This document shows positions 34,717-43,468 of a stretch of DNA of 53,133 nt, piece by piece. Within the stretch, counting starts at the first letter, position 1. Each line of letters opens with the position of its first letter. The translations under genes were made by a program, and so were the position numbers. The notes beneath the pieces were generated by a model. The model was not told where the DNA came from, did no database searches, and was given only the letters and a program-made list of their open reading frames with translations. This DNA is from Acidobacteriota bacterium (GTDB taxonomy: Bacteria > Acidobacteriota > Blastocatellia > UBA7656): NCBI GenBank assembly GCA_040754075.1, contig JBFMDH010000044.1, positions 1 to 53,133 of the forward strand. Reading direction: 5' to 3'.

Positions 34717-35400
34717 TTATTGTCCAACCGCATTGTTGGTATAGAGCCGGATTTCGACGCGGCGATTTTGCATGCGCCCTTCTTTGGTTGAATTGTCTGC
34801 AACCGGACGGCTCACGCCAAAACCGATGATCGAAATGCGAAACAGCGGGATGTTATGTTTTTCGGCAAGGTATCGCTTCACCACTTCCGAACGCATATTG
34901 CTCAGTTGTTCATTGAGTTCCATTTTACCTTCCGATGAAGCAAAGCCTTGAACTTCGAGCAGGTAGCCGTTTTTGCTTTTGATTTGCGAAGCCAATTCAT
35001 CGAGCGCCGCCATCGCTTCGGGCAGGAGTTCGGCTTTGTTGGCTTCAAAGAGCACCGTCACATTTTTTTGCAGGGTGTATTTATCGAGGTTGGTGCGTAA
35101 ATCATCGACATTTTTTTCAACCCCGGCGACGCGGGTGTTGGCTTGTTCGGCAGCCGATGCAGCGCGGTCAGCCTGTTCCTGCGCGCGGTCTGTGCGTTGT
35201 TTCAAATCTTCGACATCGCGGGAAATGCGACTGATTTCCTGCGTATTGCGACGCGACGTTTCTTCCAATTCGCCCGTGCGATTTTCGAGCGGTGCAGCGC
35301 GTTCATTGACGCGATTGCGAACATATTTTTTGGTGGCGCAGGCATTCACAAATAACAATGCAAAAAAAACTGCGACCAGAAGCAGCGCTTTTGATTTCAT
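34717..35400 (-). CDS. OmpA-family peptidoglycan-binding lipoprotein
   Basis: This 227-residue lipoprotein has signal LLFVNAC (Cys at about 21). A coiled-coil of about 75 residues follows (NERAAPLENRTGELEETSRR and DLKQRTDRAQEQADRAASAA), then an OmpA-like C-terminal domain (about 115-222: NVTVLFEANKAELLPEA, VQGFASSEGKMELNEQLSNM, GFGVSRPVADNSTKEGRMQNRRVEI). It is anchored in the outer membrane and likely ties it to peptidoglycan. ATG 35400 is preferred for its spacing to CGGAG; ATG 35412 is in frame and would add four residues. Confidence 0.92.
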   Translation of the reverse strand: MKSKALLLVAVFFALLFVNACATKKYVRNRVNERAAPLENRTGELEETSRRNTQEISRISRDVEDLKQRTDRAQEQADRAASAAEQANTRVAGVEKNVDDLRTNLDKYTLQKNVTVLFEANKAELLPEAMAALDELASQIKSKNGYLLEVQGFASSEGKMELNEQLSNMRSEVVKRYLAEKHNIPLFRISIIGFGVSRPVADNSTKEGRMQNRRVEIRLYTNNAVGQ

Positions 35401-35557
35401 AAAGAATCCCATCTCCGTTTTACTAGATTGATTTTTTCATTGAGGCAAATGCGGCAATTATTCCGACACGGGCTTGTAAGGTGCGTTTGCCGTTGAATCT
35501 CACAGTCAATTATACTTTTTGATTGCAAGCTAAGTTTTTACACCAGGAGTCAAGACA

Positions 35558-36337
35558 TTGGCAAGAAACATTTCAGCCCTTATTTTATCGGCAATTTTGC
35601 TGTTTTCATCGTTGACCACGGCAACCCGGAGAGGCAACGACTGCACCGCGCCTGAATTGATTTGCAAAGCCGCCGCCAATCAAGACCGTTCGCTCTATGT
35701 GCGTGACCGTTGTCGTTATGAACAGAAAATTCGCGTTGAACGATTTAAATTAAAAGACGGCAAAGAGCAATATGACGAGATACGCGAAACCACAGTGGTC
35801 GTGCAACCGCAAATGCAACCCGATAAAACCGGCAAAATTCCGGTTGATGTGCAGGTCGTCGAAGACACCGATAAAAAAGGTAATCCCAAAGACCGCATCA
35901 ATCCCGAAGAGAAAACTTTGTTATCATTTGGCGCGGTTTGGGATTTGGCATTCTTCCCGCTGCTCCCGGAAAAGTTGCAGTTTTACAATTACCAGGAAGT
36001 TGTCGCTGAGCGGAAAAGCGAAAAATGGTATCGCTTTATTCCCAAGCCCGAAGTTTTAGACCAACCGCTTGCCGCAGGCGTTGTGATGTTAGACCCGGCG
36101 ACCGGCGAGGTGCTGACCATCAAAATCGAATCGCTTCATAACCTCAATGTCCTGGATAAAAACGCCGCCAAACTGCGAACTTTTTACGCGACCATTGATT
36201 ATTCACAATTTGAAGGGGCGCTGCGAATCCCGACCCTCGCATCAGGTGGCGGCGTATCAGAGATTCCCAAATTCGGCGGCAATTTCCGCTTTAAATTCGC
36301 CGAAGGCAAATACCGACCCGTGGCAAAGATTGATTAA
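35558..36337 (+). CDS. exported protein of unknown function
   Basis: The 259-residue product starts at TTG 35558, preceded by CAGGAG at good spacing. A signal peptide covers about 1-23 (ALILSAILLFSSLTTA). The mature part holds two early cysteines (NDCTAPELIC), a third in RDRCRYEQK, and beta-rich sequence (RVERFKLKDGKEQYDEIRE, FYNYQEVVAERKSEKWYRF). It resembles outer-membrane-associated acidobacterial-type hypotheticals but I cannot name a family. It lies upstream of uvrC on the same strand, with palindrome G between them. Confidence 0.75.
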   Translation: MARNISALILSAILLFSSLTTATRRGNDCTAPELICKAAANQDRSLYVRDRCRYEQKIRVERFKLKDGKEQYDEIRETTVVVQPQMQPDKTGKIPVDVQVVEDTDKKGNPKDRINPEEKTLLSFGAVWDLAFFPLLPEKLQFYNYQEVVAERKSEKWYRFIPKPEVLDQPLAAGVVMLDPATGEVLTIKIESLHNLNVLDKNAAKLRTFYATIDYSQFEGALRIPTLASGGGVSEIPKFGGNFRFKFAEGKYRPVAKID

Positions 36338-36340
36338 AAT

Positions 36341-36422
36341 TTGTACTTTGAACTTCGTGCTTTGTAGTTCGTTATGGGAGCCAGTAAAGCACAAAGTACA
36401 AAGTACAAAGTACAAAGTACAA
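36341..36422. repeat. heptamer-arm palindrome G abutting the uvrC start codon
   Basis: Left arm: TTGTACT TTGAACT TCGTGCT TTGTAGT TCG (36341-36371). Right arm: AAGCACA followed by four exact AAGTACA (36387-36421). The arms pair over about 28 bases with four mismatches, around a short loop. It begins four bases after the stop codon of the preceding gene and ends one base before the uvrC ATG (36423). Confidence 0.9.
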
Positions 36423-38264
36423 ATGACCCTTTCAGAAAAACTCGCTAACCTGCCAATTCAGCCCGGTTGTTACATCTATCGCGATGAACGCAATAAAATA
36501 CTCTATGTCGGTAAGGCGAAAAATTTGCGCAATCGGGTGCGCCAGTATTTTCAAAACTCGCGCCATCACGACGCTAAAACCAATGAACTGGTTTCGCGCA
36601 TCGCCGATTTGGAATTGATTGTCGTAGATAACGAAATCGAAGCCCTGGCGCTCGAATGCAATCTCATTAAAAAACACCGCCCACCTTTCAACATCATGTT
36701 GAAAGACGACAAACAATACCCGCACATTAAAATCACCAATGAACGCGCGCCCCGCGCCATCATTGCTCGTAAAATTTTAAAAGACGGCTCGCGTTATTTC
36801 GGACCTTTCTTGCCGCCGTCGCTTGCCTATCAAACGCTCGACATCATCAATCGCAATTTTCAATTGCGCACCTGCACTATGGAGATTGATGGCAAAGCCG
36901 ACCGCCCCTGTCTTGAATACCATATCAAACGTTGCTTGGGTCCTTGTGTGAAAGACCTCTGCACCATCGAACATTACAACGAAGCGGTGCAGGACGTTGA
37001 ACTATTGCTCGAAGGCAAAACCGCTGCGGTTATCGAGACTTTGCAGGAACGCATGATGCGCGCCTCAGACGAAATGCGCTTTGAAGCCGCTGCCCGTTAT
37101 CGAGACCAGTTAAAAGCCCTGTCAAAACTCGGTGAACAACAAAAGATGATGACGGTGTCCGATGATGACATAGACATTTTCGGGTATTACCGCGAATCGC
37201 ATCAGTTGGCGCTTGCGTTGTTTACCATGCGCGAAGGCAAAGTAGTCGGTAAACGCGAATTTTACTGGGAAGACATCCTAGACCCGTTTGACCCCGCGAC
37301 CTTTATTCAACAGGCTTTGAAACAATATTATGCCGGAAGTGATTACGCGCCGGGTGAAGTTCACACACCGGTGGATTTTGAAGACCGCGAATTGCTCGAA
37401 GAATTTTTAACGACGCTACGCGGACGCCGGGTTCGCATCATCTCGCCGCAACGCGGGGTGAAGCGCGATTTGATTGATCTCGTGGAAAAAAATGCGCGCC
37501 TCAATTTCGATCAGCGCTTTCGTGTGCAACGACCCGATATGAGCAAGGTGTTGCAGGAACTTCGCGACGCGCTGGAACTGCCGGAACTGCCTGAGCGCAT
37601 CGAATGCTTTGATATATCGAATATTCAAGGGGATGAAAATGTGGCTTCGATGGTGGTGTGTGTCGATGGTGAGATGAAAAAGAGCGATTACCGCAAATTC
37701 AAAGTCCGTTCGGTCGAAGGCGAGGCAAACGATTTTCAATCCATGTATGAAGTGGTCGGGCGTCGTTACGGTCGGCTGTTGAAAGAAGGGCGACCGATGC
37801 CCAATCTGGTGTTGATTGATGGCGGCAAAGGGCAACTCGCAGCGGCAGCCAGGGCGTTGCACGAACTTGGACTTGAAGCTTTGCCCACGGCGTCGCTTGC
37901 GAAAAAAGAGGAGTTGTTATTTGTGAAAGGTCGCAGCGAGCCGGTGCGCATCGACCATCATTCACCGGTGTTGCATCTGGTACAGAAGATTCGCGATGAG
38001 GCGCATCGGTTCGCCGTCACCTATCATCGCAAGCGCCGGGCGATGCGCGATTTTCAATCGGAACTGACTTCGATACCGGGCGTCGGTGAAAAATTGAAAG
38101 AGCGATTGCTGCGCAATTTCGGCAGTTTAAAGCGCGTATCGGAGGCAAGCTTTGCCGAACTTCGCCCCTTCGTCGGCGAAACCCAGGCACAGCGTATCGT
38201 CGAACATTTCGAGAACCTGCAAAAACAAATCGCTGAAGAACAACGCGAGTCTGATTTCGAGTAG
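36423..38264 (+). CDS. uvrC: excinuclease ABC subunit C
   Basis: This 613-residue UvrC has an N-terminal GIY-YIG nuclease (PGCYIYRDERNKILYVGKAKNL), a cysteine cluster (RTCTMEIDGKADRPCLEYHIKRCLGPC), a UVR motif (ETLQERMMRASDEMRFEAAA), the RNase H-like 5' nuclease (ECFDISNIQGDENVASMVV, IDGGKGQL) and a C-terminal helix-hairpin-helix pair (LTSIPGVGEKLKERLLRNFG). It makes both incisions around UvrB-bound DNA lesions. ATG 36423 is set by homology; the frame is open upstream through the palindrome but encodes repeat-derived sequence (KVQSTKYKVQ). No Shine-Dalgarno is visible in front of it. Confidence 0.96.
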   Translation: MTLSEKLANLPIQPGCYIYRDERNKILYVGKAKNLRNRVRQYFQNSRHHDAKTNELVSRIADLELIVVDNEIEALALECNLIKKHRPPFNIMLKDDKQYPHIKITNERAPRAIIARKILKDGSRYFGPFLPPSLAYQTLDIINRNFQLRTCTMEIDGKADRPCLEYHIKRCLGPCVKDLCTIEHYNEAVQDVELLLEGKTAAVIETLQERMMRASDEMRFEAAARYRDQLKALSKLGEQQKMMTVSDDDIDIFGYYRESHQLALALFTMREGKVVGKREFYWEDILDPFDPATFIQQALKQYYAGSDYAPGEVHTPVDFEDRELLEEFLTTLRGRRVRIISPQRGVKRDLIDLVEKNARLNFDQRFRVQRPDMSKVLQELRDALELPELPERIECFDISNIQGDENVASMVVCVDGEMKKSDYRKFKVRSVEGEANDFQSMYEVVGRRYGRLLKEGRPMPNLVLIDGGKGQLAAAARALHELGLEALPTASLAKKEELLFVKGRSEPVRIDHHSPVLHLVQKIRDEAHRFAVTYHRKRRAMRDFQSELTSIPGVGEKLKERLLRNFGSLKRVSEASFAELRPFVGETQAQRIVEHFENLQKQIAEEQRESDFE

Positions 38265-38463
38265 ACGGGCAGGGTGTATTTGCCTCTATCTCTAATAGTC
38301 ATACCTAGATATTTATCTGGTAAAAACTTCATTATTGAATTCTAAATTTCTTTAACCCTTTAACAAATTCAACGAAAAAAAGCAGTAAGATACCCGTCTG
38401 TTATTCATTTTCCTACTTGTGTATGTAGTGGCGGATTTTTGCGATTAGCCTATAGTTTGGCAC

Positions 38464-38477
38464 GGAGTTGCAACTCC
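38464..38477. promoter_or_regulatory. perfect 14-bp palindrome upstream of the caspase-like gene
   Basis: GGAGTTGCAACTCC is an exact palindrome lying 34 bases before the ATG at 38512. It sits where a regulator could bind near the transcription start. No clear -35/-10 pair was assigned. Confidence 0.35.
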
Positions 38478-38511
38478 ACGAAAAGAATAAAAAAACAGAG
38501 GAGAAAACAGT

Positions 38512-39426
38512 ATGGGAGCAACACTACATATAGCGAATATGAACGGTTCGCAAATCATTAAAGAGTTTTATCAACGGTGCGGAACCGAAATTATTGACGG
38601 GGTCGCCACACCGATTAGCGATATTCTGAGCTTTTCAAATTTGGAAGAGTTGTTCGACAACATGATTGCCCATGACAGCACCCATGTCATTATCGCGCAT
38701 GGCAATGCCGAGCAGGGGTTGCTCATCAAATTCGCCAGAGAGTCATTTCGCAATGCCACCGGGTTGATTATGAGTGATTTCGCCACGCTTGCCGAACAAT
38801 TCCCCCTGGGAAAATTTTTGAAGCAAATAAAGGTTGATATAACTGACCCACGAATCAAAAATCTGGCGCAGGCAATGGGCGTTCGCGTGACAACGCTGGC
38901 GCGGCTTTTTGAACAACTGGGGATTATCAGAAATCACAAATACAACATTGCTTTTCGCGGCTGCAATGTCGGCAACAACCCCGATTTGTTAAGGCTTTAC
39001 AAAAAAGCTTTGGGTGCGTCCAAAGTTTCGGCTCCGGCGTGTCGCAATTTGTTCTTACGAATCAAACCCGGCAAACCGCCGTTTCAAACCACGATGGGAA
39101 CCCTGACTTCGAGCGCCACGCAACCGACGACCCCGAAAACCCGCCGACGGGCATTCTTTGATCCGACTTATGGCGTAGCTTACGGTGAACCGATTGTCAT
39201 TGATGTTCAAGACCTCGACGGACATACCAACGTGTCATCGAAATCATTTATGAACCTGCCAAATTACGCATCAGGTTGGGGCAAAGAACTCAACCTCGAT
39301 TGGAAACAAGCGCCCGCCGGGACAGGCAACAATCAGTTCATATTGCAGGTGATGTGGGATGATTTGGAATCAAGTTATCATTGCCGCAAAGACCAGAGCT
39401 ATCCATTCAAAATAATCTCGGTGTAA
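38512..39426 (+). CDS. unknown protein with caspase/CHAT-like His-Cys pattern
   Basis: The 304-residue protein has no signal peptide or membrane segment. Two strand-end motifs resemble the catalytic dyad of clan CD (caspase/CHAT) peptidases. THVIIAHGNAEQGLL has H63, compare the family's hhHxxHG. KYNIAFRGCNVGNNPDLLRLYKKALGASKVSAP has C151, compare the LSACxTG strand followed by a helix and GAxxVxxs. The C-terminal 120 residues are of different character (FDPTYGVAYGEPIVIDV, QFILQVMWDDLESSY). The start has AGAGGAG. It is a single gene between uvrC and uvrA. The peptidase idea is inference from motif layout only. Confidence 0.6.
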   Translation: MGATLHIANMNGSQIIKEFYQRCGTEIIDGVATPISDILSFSNLEELFDNMIAHDSTHVIIAHGNAEQGLLIKFARESFRNATGLIMSDFATLAEQFPLGKFLKQIKVDITDPRIKNLAQAMGVRVTTLARLFEQLGIIRNHKYNIAFRGCNVGNNPDLLRLYKKALGASKVSAPACRNLFLRIKPGKPPFQTTMGTLTSSATQPTTPKTRRRAFFDPTYGVAYGEPIVIDVQDLDGHTNVSSKSFMNLPNYASGWGKELNLDWKQAPAGTGNNQFILQVMWDDLESSYHCRKDQSYPFKIISV

Positions 39427-39478
39427 TTCAACAGCGTTTCTTGCGCCGAAAAACGAAGCTGCTTAAATTGAGAATGGT

Positions 39479-39513
39479 TTTGTGTGAGGAGATACTTTAT
39501 CGACTCACACAAA
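39479..39513 (+). terminator. stem-loop after the caspase-like gene
   Basis: TTTGTGTGAG (39479-39488) pairs with CTCACACAAA (39504-39513) with a 15-base loop. There is no strong T-tract downstream, so termination is only possible. Confidence 0.4.
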
Positions 39514-39638
39514 GTCATTGCCTCCCAAGCCGCGCCATAAATCAACTCGTCCCTTTCCTTGAACTACCGATTCACCGTCCGCTAAAATCTCTTGTTTAAT
39601 GTTGGGGCACTATTCTTGACTGACAAGCAAGGGATTTA

Positions 39639-42482
39639 ATGGCAATTAATAAAATCACAGTTCGTGGAGCGCGTCAGCATAATCTCAAAAACATCTCACT
39701 GGAAATTCCGCGCAATCAATTGACCGTCATCACCGGGCTTTCCGGTTCCGGCAAATCGTCGCTCGCCTTCGATACCATTTACGCCGAAGGTCAACGCCGT
39801 TACGTGGAATCGCTTTCCGCCTATGCGCGGCAGTTTTTAGACCAACTCGAAAAACCCGATGTCGATTCGATAGACGGGCTTTCACCGGCGATTTCGATTG
39901 AACAAAAAACCACTTCACGTTCACCGCGTTCGACCGTCGGCACCGTCACCGAAATTTACGATTACCTGCGATTGCTTTTTTCTTCAATCGGACAACCCCA
40001 TTGCCACATTTGCGGCAAACCGATTTCGCGCCAATCCGTAGAACAGATTGTCCAGAATTTGAACCAGTTGAAAGAGGGCGAACGGGTGATGGTGCTCGCG
40101 CCGATTGTGCGCGGGCGCAAAGGCGAATTTAAAAAAGAACTCGATAAACTGGCGCGTTCGGGTTTTACCCGCGCTCGCATCGATGGCGAACTCCGCCAGC
40201 TCGATGAAGATATACGCCTCGATAAACGGCGCAATCACACCATCGAAGTTGTGGTTGATCGCCTGCTGATTAAGTCCGGCGTGCAAAAACGTCTTGAAGA
40301 TTCCGTAGCCACGGCTGCGAAACTGACCGATGGGCAGGTGTTGATTTCGATTATCGATGGCGAAGAGACCCTGTATTCGGAAAAGATGGCTTGCCCGAAT
40401 TGCAATATCTCGATTCCCACACTCGAACCGCGTTCGTTTTCATTCAATAGCGCATATGGCGCTTGCAAAACCTGTCATGGTCTTGGCGTGAAATCCGAAA
40501 TTGCTCCGGCAAAACTCATCAGCGATCCGACCACGCCTATCAAAGAACAGGAAATGTTTATGGCAGATTTGGGCATCAACAATCATTTGCGCGCCGTGTT
40601 GAAAGCCTTAGCCAATGCCGCTGGCTTTGCCGATGATCGCCCGTTCAGCGAGTTACCGCAAAAAGTTCAGGATGCCTTTTTTTACGGGCAAAAAGAGAAA
40701 GTCATTCTGCATTTCGGCAATTACGAATACAAGACCGAATGGAAAGGCGCGATTCAATATTTAGCCCGCACCAGTCGCGATGCCAAAACCGAATCCATGC
40801 AGGCGGCTTACGAATCACTCATTTCGCAAAGGGTTTGCCCCGATTGCAACGGGCAACGTCTGCAACCCGCTTCACTTGCGGTGCGGGTCGCCGGTCACAC
40901 CATCGCCGATTACACGACCTTGCCCATCAAACAGGCGGTCAAAGTTTTTGGCGATGTAAAACTCACACCCAGAGAAGAAAAGATTGCCGGACTGATTTTG
41001 CGCGAAGTCCGCGAACGCTTGAATTTTCTCGAAAAAGTCGGGCTGGGTTATCTCACCTTGGACAGAGCCTCGGCGACGCTTTCCGGCGGTGAAGGGCAAC
41101 GCATCAGACTGGCGACGCAAATCGGTTCGCAACTGCGCGGCGTGTTGTATGTTCTGGATGAACCGTCGATTGGTTTGCATCCCCGCGATAATTTGAAATT
41201 GCTTGATACCCTCGAACGTTTGCGGGATTTGGGCAACACCGTGCTTGTGGTTGAACATGATGATGAAACCATTCGTCGTGCAGACCATGTGGTTGATTTG
41301 GGTCCCGGCGCGGGTGCGCACGGCGGACACATCGTTGCCGAAGGCACGCCCGATGATGTGACGACCTCGCCCGATTCGTTGACCGGACGTTACCTTTCCG
41401 GTGATTTGCAAATTACCATTCCTGAAGCCCGTCGTCCGTCGAATGGCAAAATGATTCGTGTGCTCGGCGCGCGCGCCAATAATTTGAAAAACATCGATGT
41501 GACCTTTCCTCTGGGGTTGTTCATCACCATCACAGGGGTTTCCGGTTCCGGCAAATCAACTTTGATTGACGATATTTTGTATCGCTCTCTGGCGAAAAAT
41601 CTTTATCGCAGTCTGCTCGAACCCGGTGAGCATCGCGCCATCGAAGGCATCGAAAATATTGATAAAGTTATTGAAATCGACCAGTCACCGATTGGTCGCA
41701 CACCGCGTTCAAACCCGGCGACCTACACAGGGGTGTTTACCTATATCAGGGAGTTATACGCGATGTTGCCGGAATCGAAAGAGCGCGGTTATAAACCCGG
41801 GCGCTTTTCGTTCAATGTCAAAGGCGGGCGATGCGAAGCCTGCGAAGGTGACGGGTTGAAACGCATCGAGATGAATTTTTTGCCCGATGTTTACGTGTTG
41901 TGTGATGTGTGCCGAGGGGCGCGTTACAATCGCGAAACCCTGGCGGTTCGTTACAAAAGCAAATCCATCGCCGATTTGTTGGACACGACAATCGAAGAGG
42001 CATTGCCGCCTTTGGAAAACATTCCACAAATCAAAAACAAATTGCAAACTTTGCTGGATGTCGGACTCGGTTACATCAAACTTGGGCAATCAGCAACGAC
42101 GCTATCGGGCGGCGAAGCGCAGCGCATCAAACTCTCCAAAGAGTTATCGAAGCGGGCAACCGGCAGGACGCTTTACATTCTGGATGAACCGACGACCGGT
42201 CTCCATTTTGAAGATGTGCGAAAACTGCTGGAAGTTTTGCATCAACTGGTTTCTTTGGGAAATACGGTGCTGGTTGTTGAACACAATCTTGATGTGATTA
42301 AGAGCGCCGACTGGATTATCGATTTGGGACCGGAAGGCGGCGAAGAAGGCGGACGTATCATTGCCGAAGGCACTCCCGAAGAGGTCGCCCGCGTGCGCCG
42401 TTCCCACACCGGACAGGCGTTGAAAGCTCTATTGAATGGGAATAACAAAATTAAATCAGTACGCTCTATGAATACTAAATAA
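39639..42482 (+). CDS. uvrA: excinuclease ABC subunit A
   Basis: This 947-residue UvrA ATPase has Walker A GLSGSGKS (33-40), the UvrB-binding/insertion region, zinc-finger cysteines ([30 protein letters not shown]), ABC signature [12 protein letters not shown], second Walker [11 protein letters not shown]-terminal zinc finger CEACEGDG with CDVCRGARY, and second signature [11 protein letters not shown]. It recognises DNA damage and loads UvrB. AAGGGA precedes ATG 39639. The last residues (after LKALLNG) differ from what a second copy of the 3' end at 42790-42857 encodes, so the present C-terminal tail of about 13 residues appears to be a replacement. Core domains are intact. Confidence 0.97.
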   Translation: MAINKITVRGARQHNLKNISLEIPRNQLTVITGLSGSGKSSLAFDTIYAEGQRRYVESLSAYARQFLDQLEKPDVDSIDGLSPAISIEQKTTSRSPRSTVGTVTEIYDYLRLLFSSIGQPHCHICGKPISRQSVEQIVQNLNQLKEGERVMVLAPIVRGRKGEFKKELDKLARSGFTRARIDGELRQLDEDIRLDKRRNHTIEVVVDRLLIKSGVQKRLEDSVATAAKLTDGQVLISIIDGEETLYSEKMACPNCNISIPTLEPRSFSFNSAYGACKTCHGLGVKSEIAPAKLISDPTTPIKEQEMFMADLGINNHLRAVLKALANAAGFADDRPFSELPQKVQDAFFYGQKEKVILHFGNYEYKTEWKGAIQYLARTSRDAKTESMQAAYESLISQRVCPDCNGQRLQPASLAVRVAGHTIADYTTLPIKQAVKVFGDVKLTPREEKIAGLILREVRERLNFLEKVGLGYLTLDRASATLSGGEGQRIRLATQIGSQLRGVLYVLDEPSIGLHPRDNLKLLDTLERLRDLGNTVLVVEHDDETIRRADHVVDLGPGAGAHGGHIVAEGTPDDVTTSPDSLTGRYLSGDLQITIPEARRPSNGKMIRVLGARANNLKNIDVTFPLGLFITITGVSGSGKSTLIDDILYRSLAKNLYRSLLEPGEHRAIEGIENIDKVIEIDQSPIGRTPRSNPATYTGVFTYIRELYAMLPESKERGYKPGRFSFNVKGGRCEACEGDGLKRIEMNFLPDVYVLCDVCRGARYNRETLAVRYKSKSIADLLDTTIEEALPPLENIPQIKNKLQTLLDVGLGYIKLGQSATTLSGGEAQRIKLSKELSKRATGRTLYILDEPTTGLHFEDVRKLLEVLHQLVSLGNTVLVVEHNLDVIKSADWIIDLGPEGGEEGGRIIAEGTPEEVARVRRSHTGQALKALLNGNNKIKSVRSMNTK
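42397..42440 (+). repeat. direct-repeat copy 1 (within the uvrA 3' end)
   Basis: A 44-base segment starting GCCGTTCCCACACC and ending in AATGGG is repeated, 37 of 44 identical, at 42790-42833, 393 bases downstream in the same orientation. The copies bracket the small AT-rich gene at 42526-42747. Confidence 0.8.
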
Positions 42483-42525
42483 TTTTGCTAGAATAGCAGT
42501 ATTCTGCAAACGAGGTGAGACTGTA

Positions 42526-42747
42526 ATGACTCCTAACGTCGCCTTAATTTCCGCTGCAATCGCGATATTGGCACTAGTGATTTCTATCTTCGGTGCCTCA
42601 TGGTTAAATCAGCGAGCTACGGAAAAATTAATTGATCAATTAGAGAAAAGATTTGATCAACGATTAGGAGCAATAGAACAAAGGTTGGATAGAATTGAAC
42701 GCCAACTCGAAGCTGTCTTCAAACCTGTCTTACCACCTCGAACCTAA
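42526..42747 (+). CDS. small membrane-anchored coiled-coil protein
   Basis: The 73 residues form one N-terminal helix (about 5-27, VALISAAIAILALVISIFGA) followed by a charged amphipathic coiled coil (KLIDQLEKRFDQRLGAIEQR and LDRIERQLEAVF) and a proline tail (KPVLPPRT). GAGGTGAGACTGTA precedes the ATG. It lies between the two copies of the uvrA 3' end and is clearly more AT-rich than uvrA, which points to insertion. Similar small anchor-plus-coil proteins exist in several phyla without known function. Confidence 0.65.
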   Translation: MTPNVALISAAIAILALVISIFGASWLNQRATEKLIDQLEKRFDQRLGAIEQRLDRIERQLEAVFKPVLPPRT

Positions 42748-42789
42748 AAACCGTTTGGAATTTAGTGAGCAATCCTGAAAAGCGTAAGA

Positions 42790-42857
42790 GCCGTTCCCAC
42801 ACTAGGCAGGCGTTGAAAGCTCTGCTCAATGGACGACTCAAACGAAAGCCTGCGTGA
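42790..42857 (+). pseudogene. displaced second copy of the uvrA 3' end
   Basis: The frame reads [21 protein letters not shown] and stops at TGA 42855-42857. It matches the uvrA C-terminus [14 protein letters not shown] and supplies a natural basic tail of the kind UvrA proteins often have. Weak similarity extends upstream (NPEKRK against TPEEVARVR). It has no start of its own. It is best read as the former end of uvrA, cut off by insertion of the 393-base unit, or as a duplicated end. Confidence 0.75.
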
Positions 42858-42923
42858 TTGGCAAAATCAGCAGTTGTGCGGCTCATTCGCGGATTTTGGT
42901 TAATCCATAAACCGCATATCGCA

Positions 42924-43442
42924 TCAGGAAGCGAATTTGCAATCAATGGCGAAGCGTCCAATCAGCATGGTGAAGGCGCCTTTGTCGGGCAGGTTAATCC
43001 AGAATGAGCGAATCGCTCCGCGCCGGTTGCCGCGCTGGGCTTTGGCGCTGCCGACCAATCGCCCGTTTGCCGCGACATAAAATTTGACCTCCAGAGTTTC
43101 ATCATCTACACGTTGAGAGCCGAAGACATATTCGCCGCGTGGCAAAGTAAAATCGCCAACCTGAATCGGTGTTTGCACGGTCAGAAAGTGCGAGTATTTT
43201 CCTTCGGCGGCATATCCCGCGGTAATCATTAAAATGCCGGCGATGAATTTGCCGCGCCCGTCGGTGATGCCTGCGGCAGTGCGAAATTCGGTTTCAATGC
43301 GCTCTTTTTCAACCGGCGCGCGCGCTGGCAAAACGACTTTCAATTCTTTTTCAGAAGCCTGTCGCCAATTGTTTTGAGCCATGACCGGCATGCAAAAAAT
43401 TACCAGGAGAAAAAAATGCGATGTTCTGATGAAAAGCTTCAT
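42924..43442 (-). CDS. exported protein of unknown function
   Basis: This 172-residue protein has a signal peptide (about 1-19, HFFLLVIFCMPVMAQ). The beta-rich mature domain (FLTVQTPIQVGDFTLPRGEYVFG, TLEVKFYVAANGRLVGSAKA, KGAFTMLIGRFAIDC) recalls the style of the small secreted protein at 5817-6167. ATG 43442 follows GAGGG at good spacing; ATG 43454 would add four residues. It is downstream of the response-regulator gene on the same strand (26-base gap), so it may be co-transcribed with it. Confidence 0.7.
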   Translation of the reverse strand: MKLFIRTSHFFLLVIFCMPVMAQNNWRQASEKELKVVLPARAPVEKERIETEFRTAAGITDGRGKFIAGILMITAGYAAEGKYSHFLTVQTPIQVGDFTLPRGEYVFGSQRVDDETLEVKFYVAANGRLVGSAKAQRGNRRGAIRSFWINLPDKGAFTMLIGRFAIDCKFAS

Positions 43443-43468
43443 ATCTACCCTCAAACTTTTATGAATTA

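Noticed and set aside
36387-36421. CRISPR-like direct repeats (AAGTACA array)
   Set aside because: The units are contiguous heptamers without spacers, there are no cas genes, and the array is one arm of a palindrome.
36147-36422. Longer UvrC starting at 36147
   Set aside because: The extra 92 residues are read through the end of the preceding gene and the heptamer palindrome; homology begins at ATG 36423.
38458-38472. Sigma54-like promoter TGGCACG-GAG-TTGCA
   Set aside because: The spacing between the GG and GC elements is nine bases instead of ten, which normally abolishes sigma54 promoter use.
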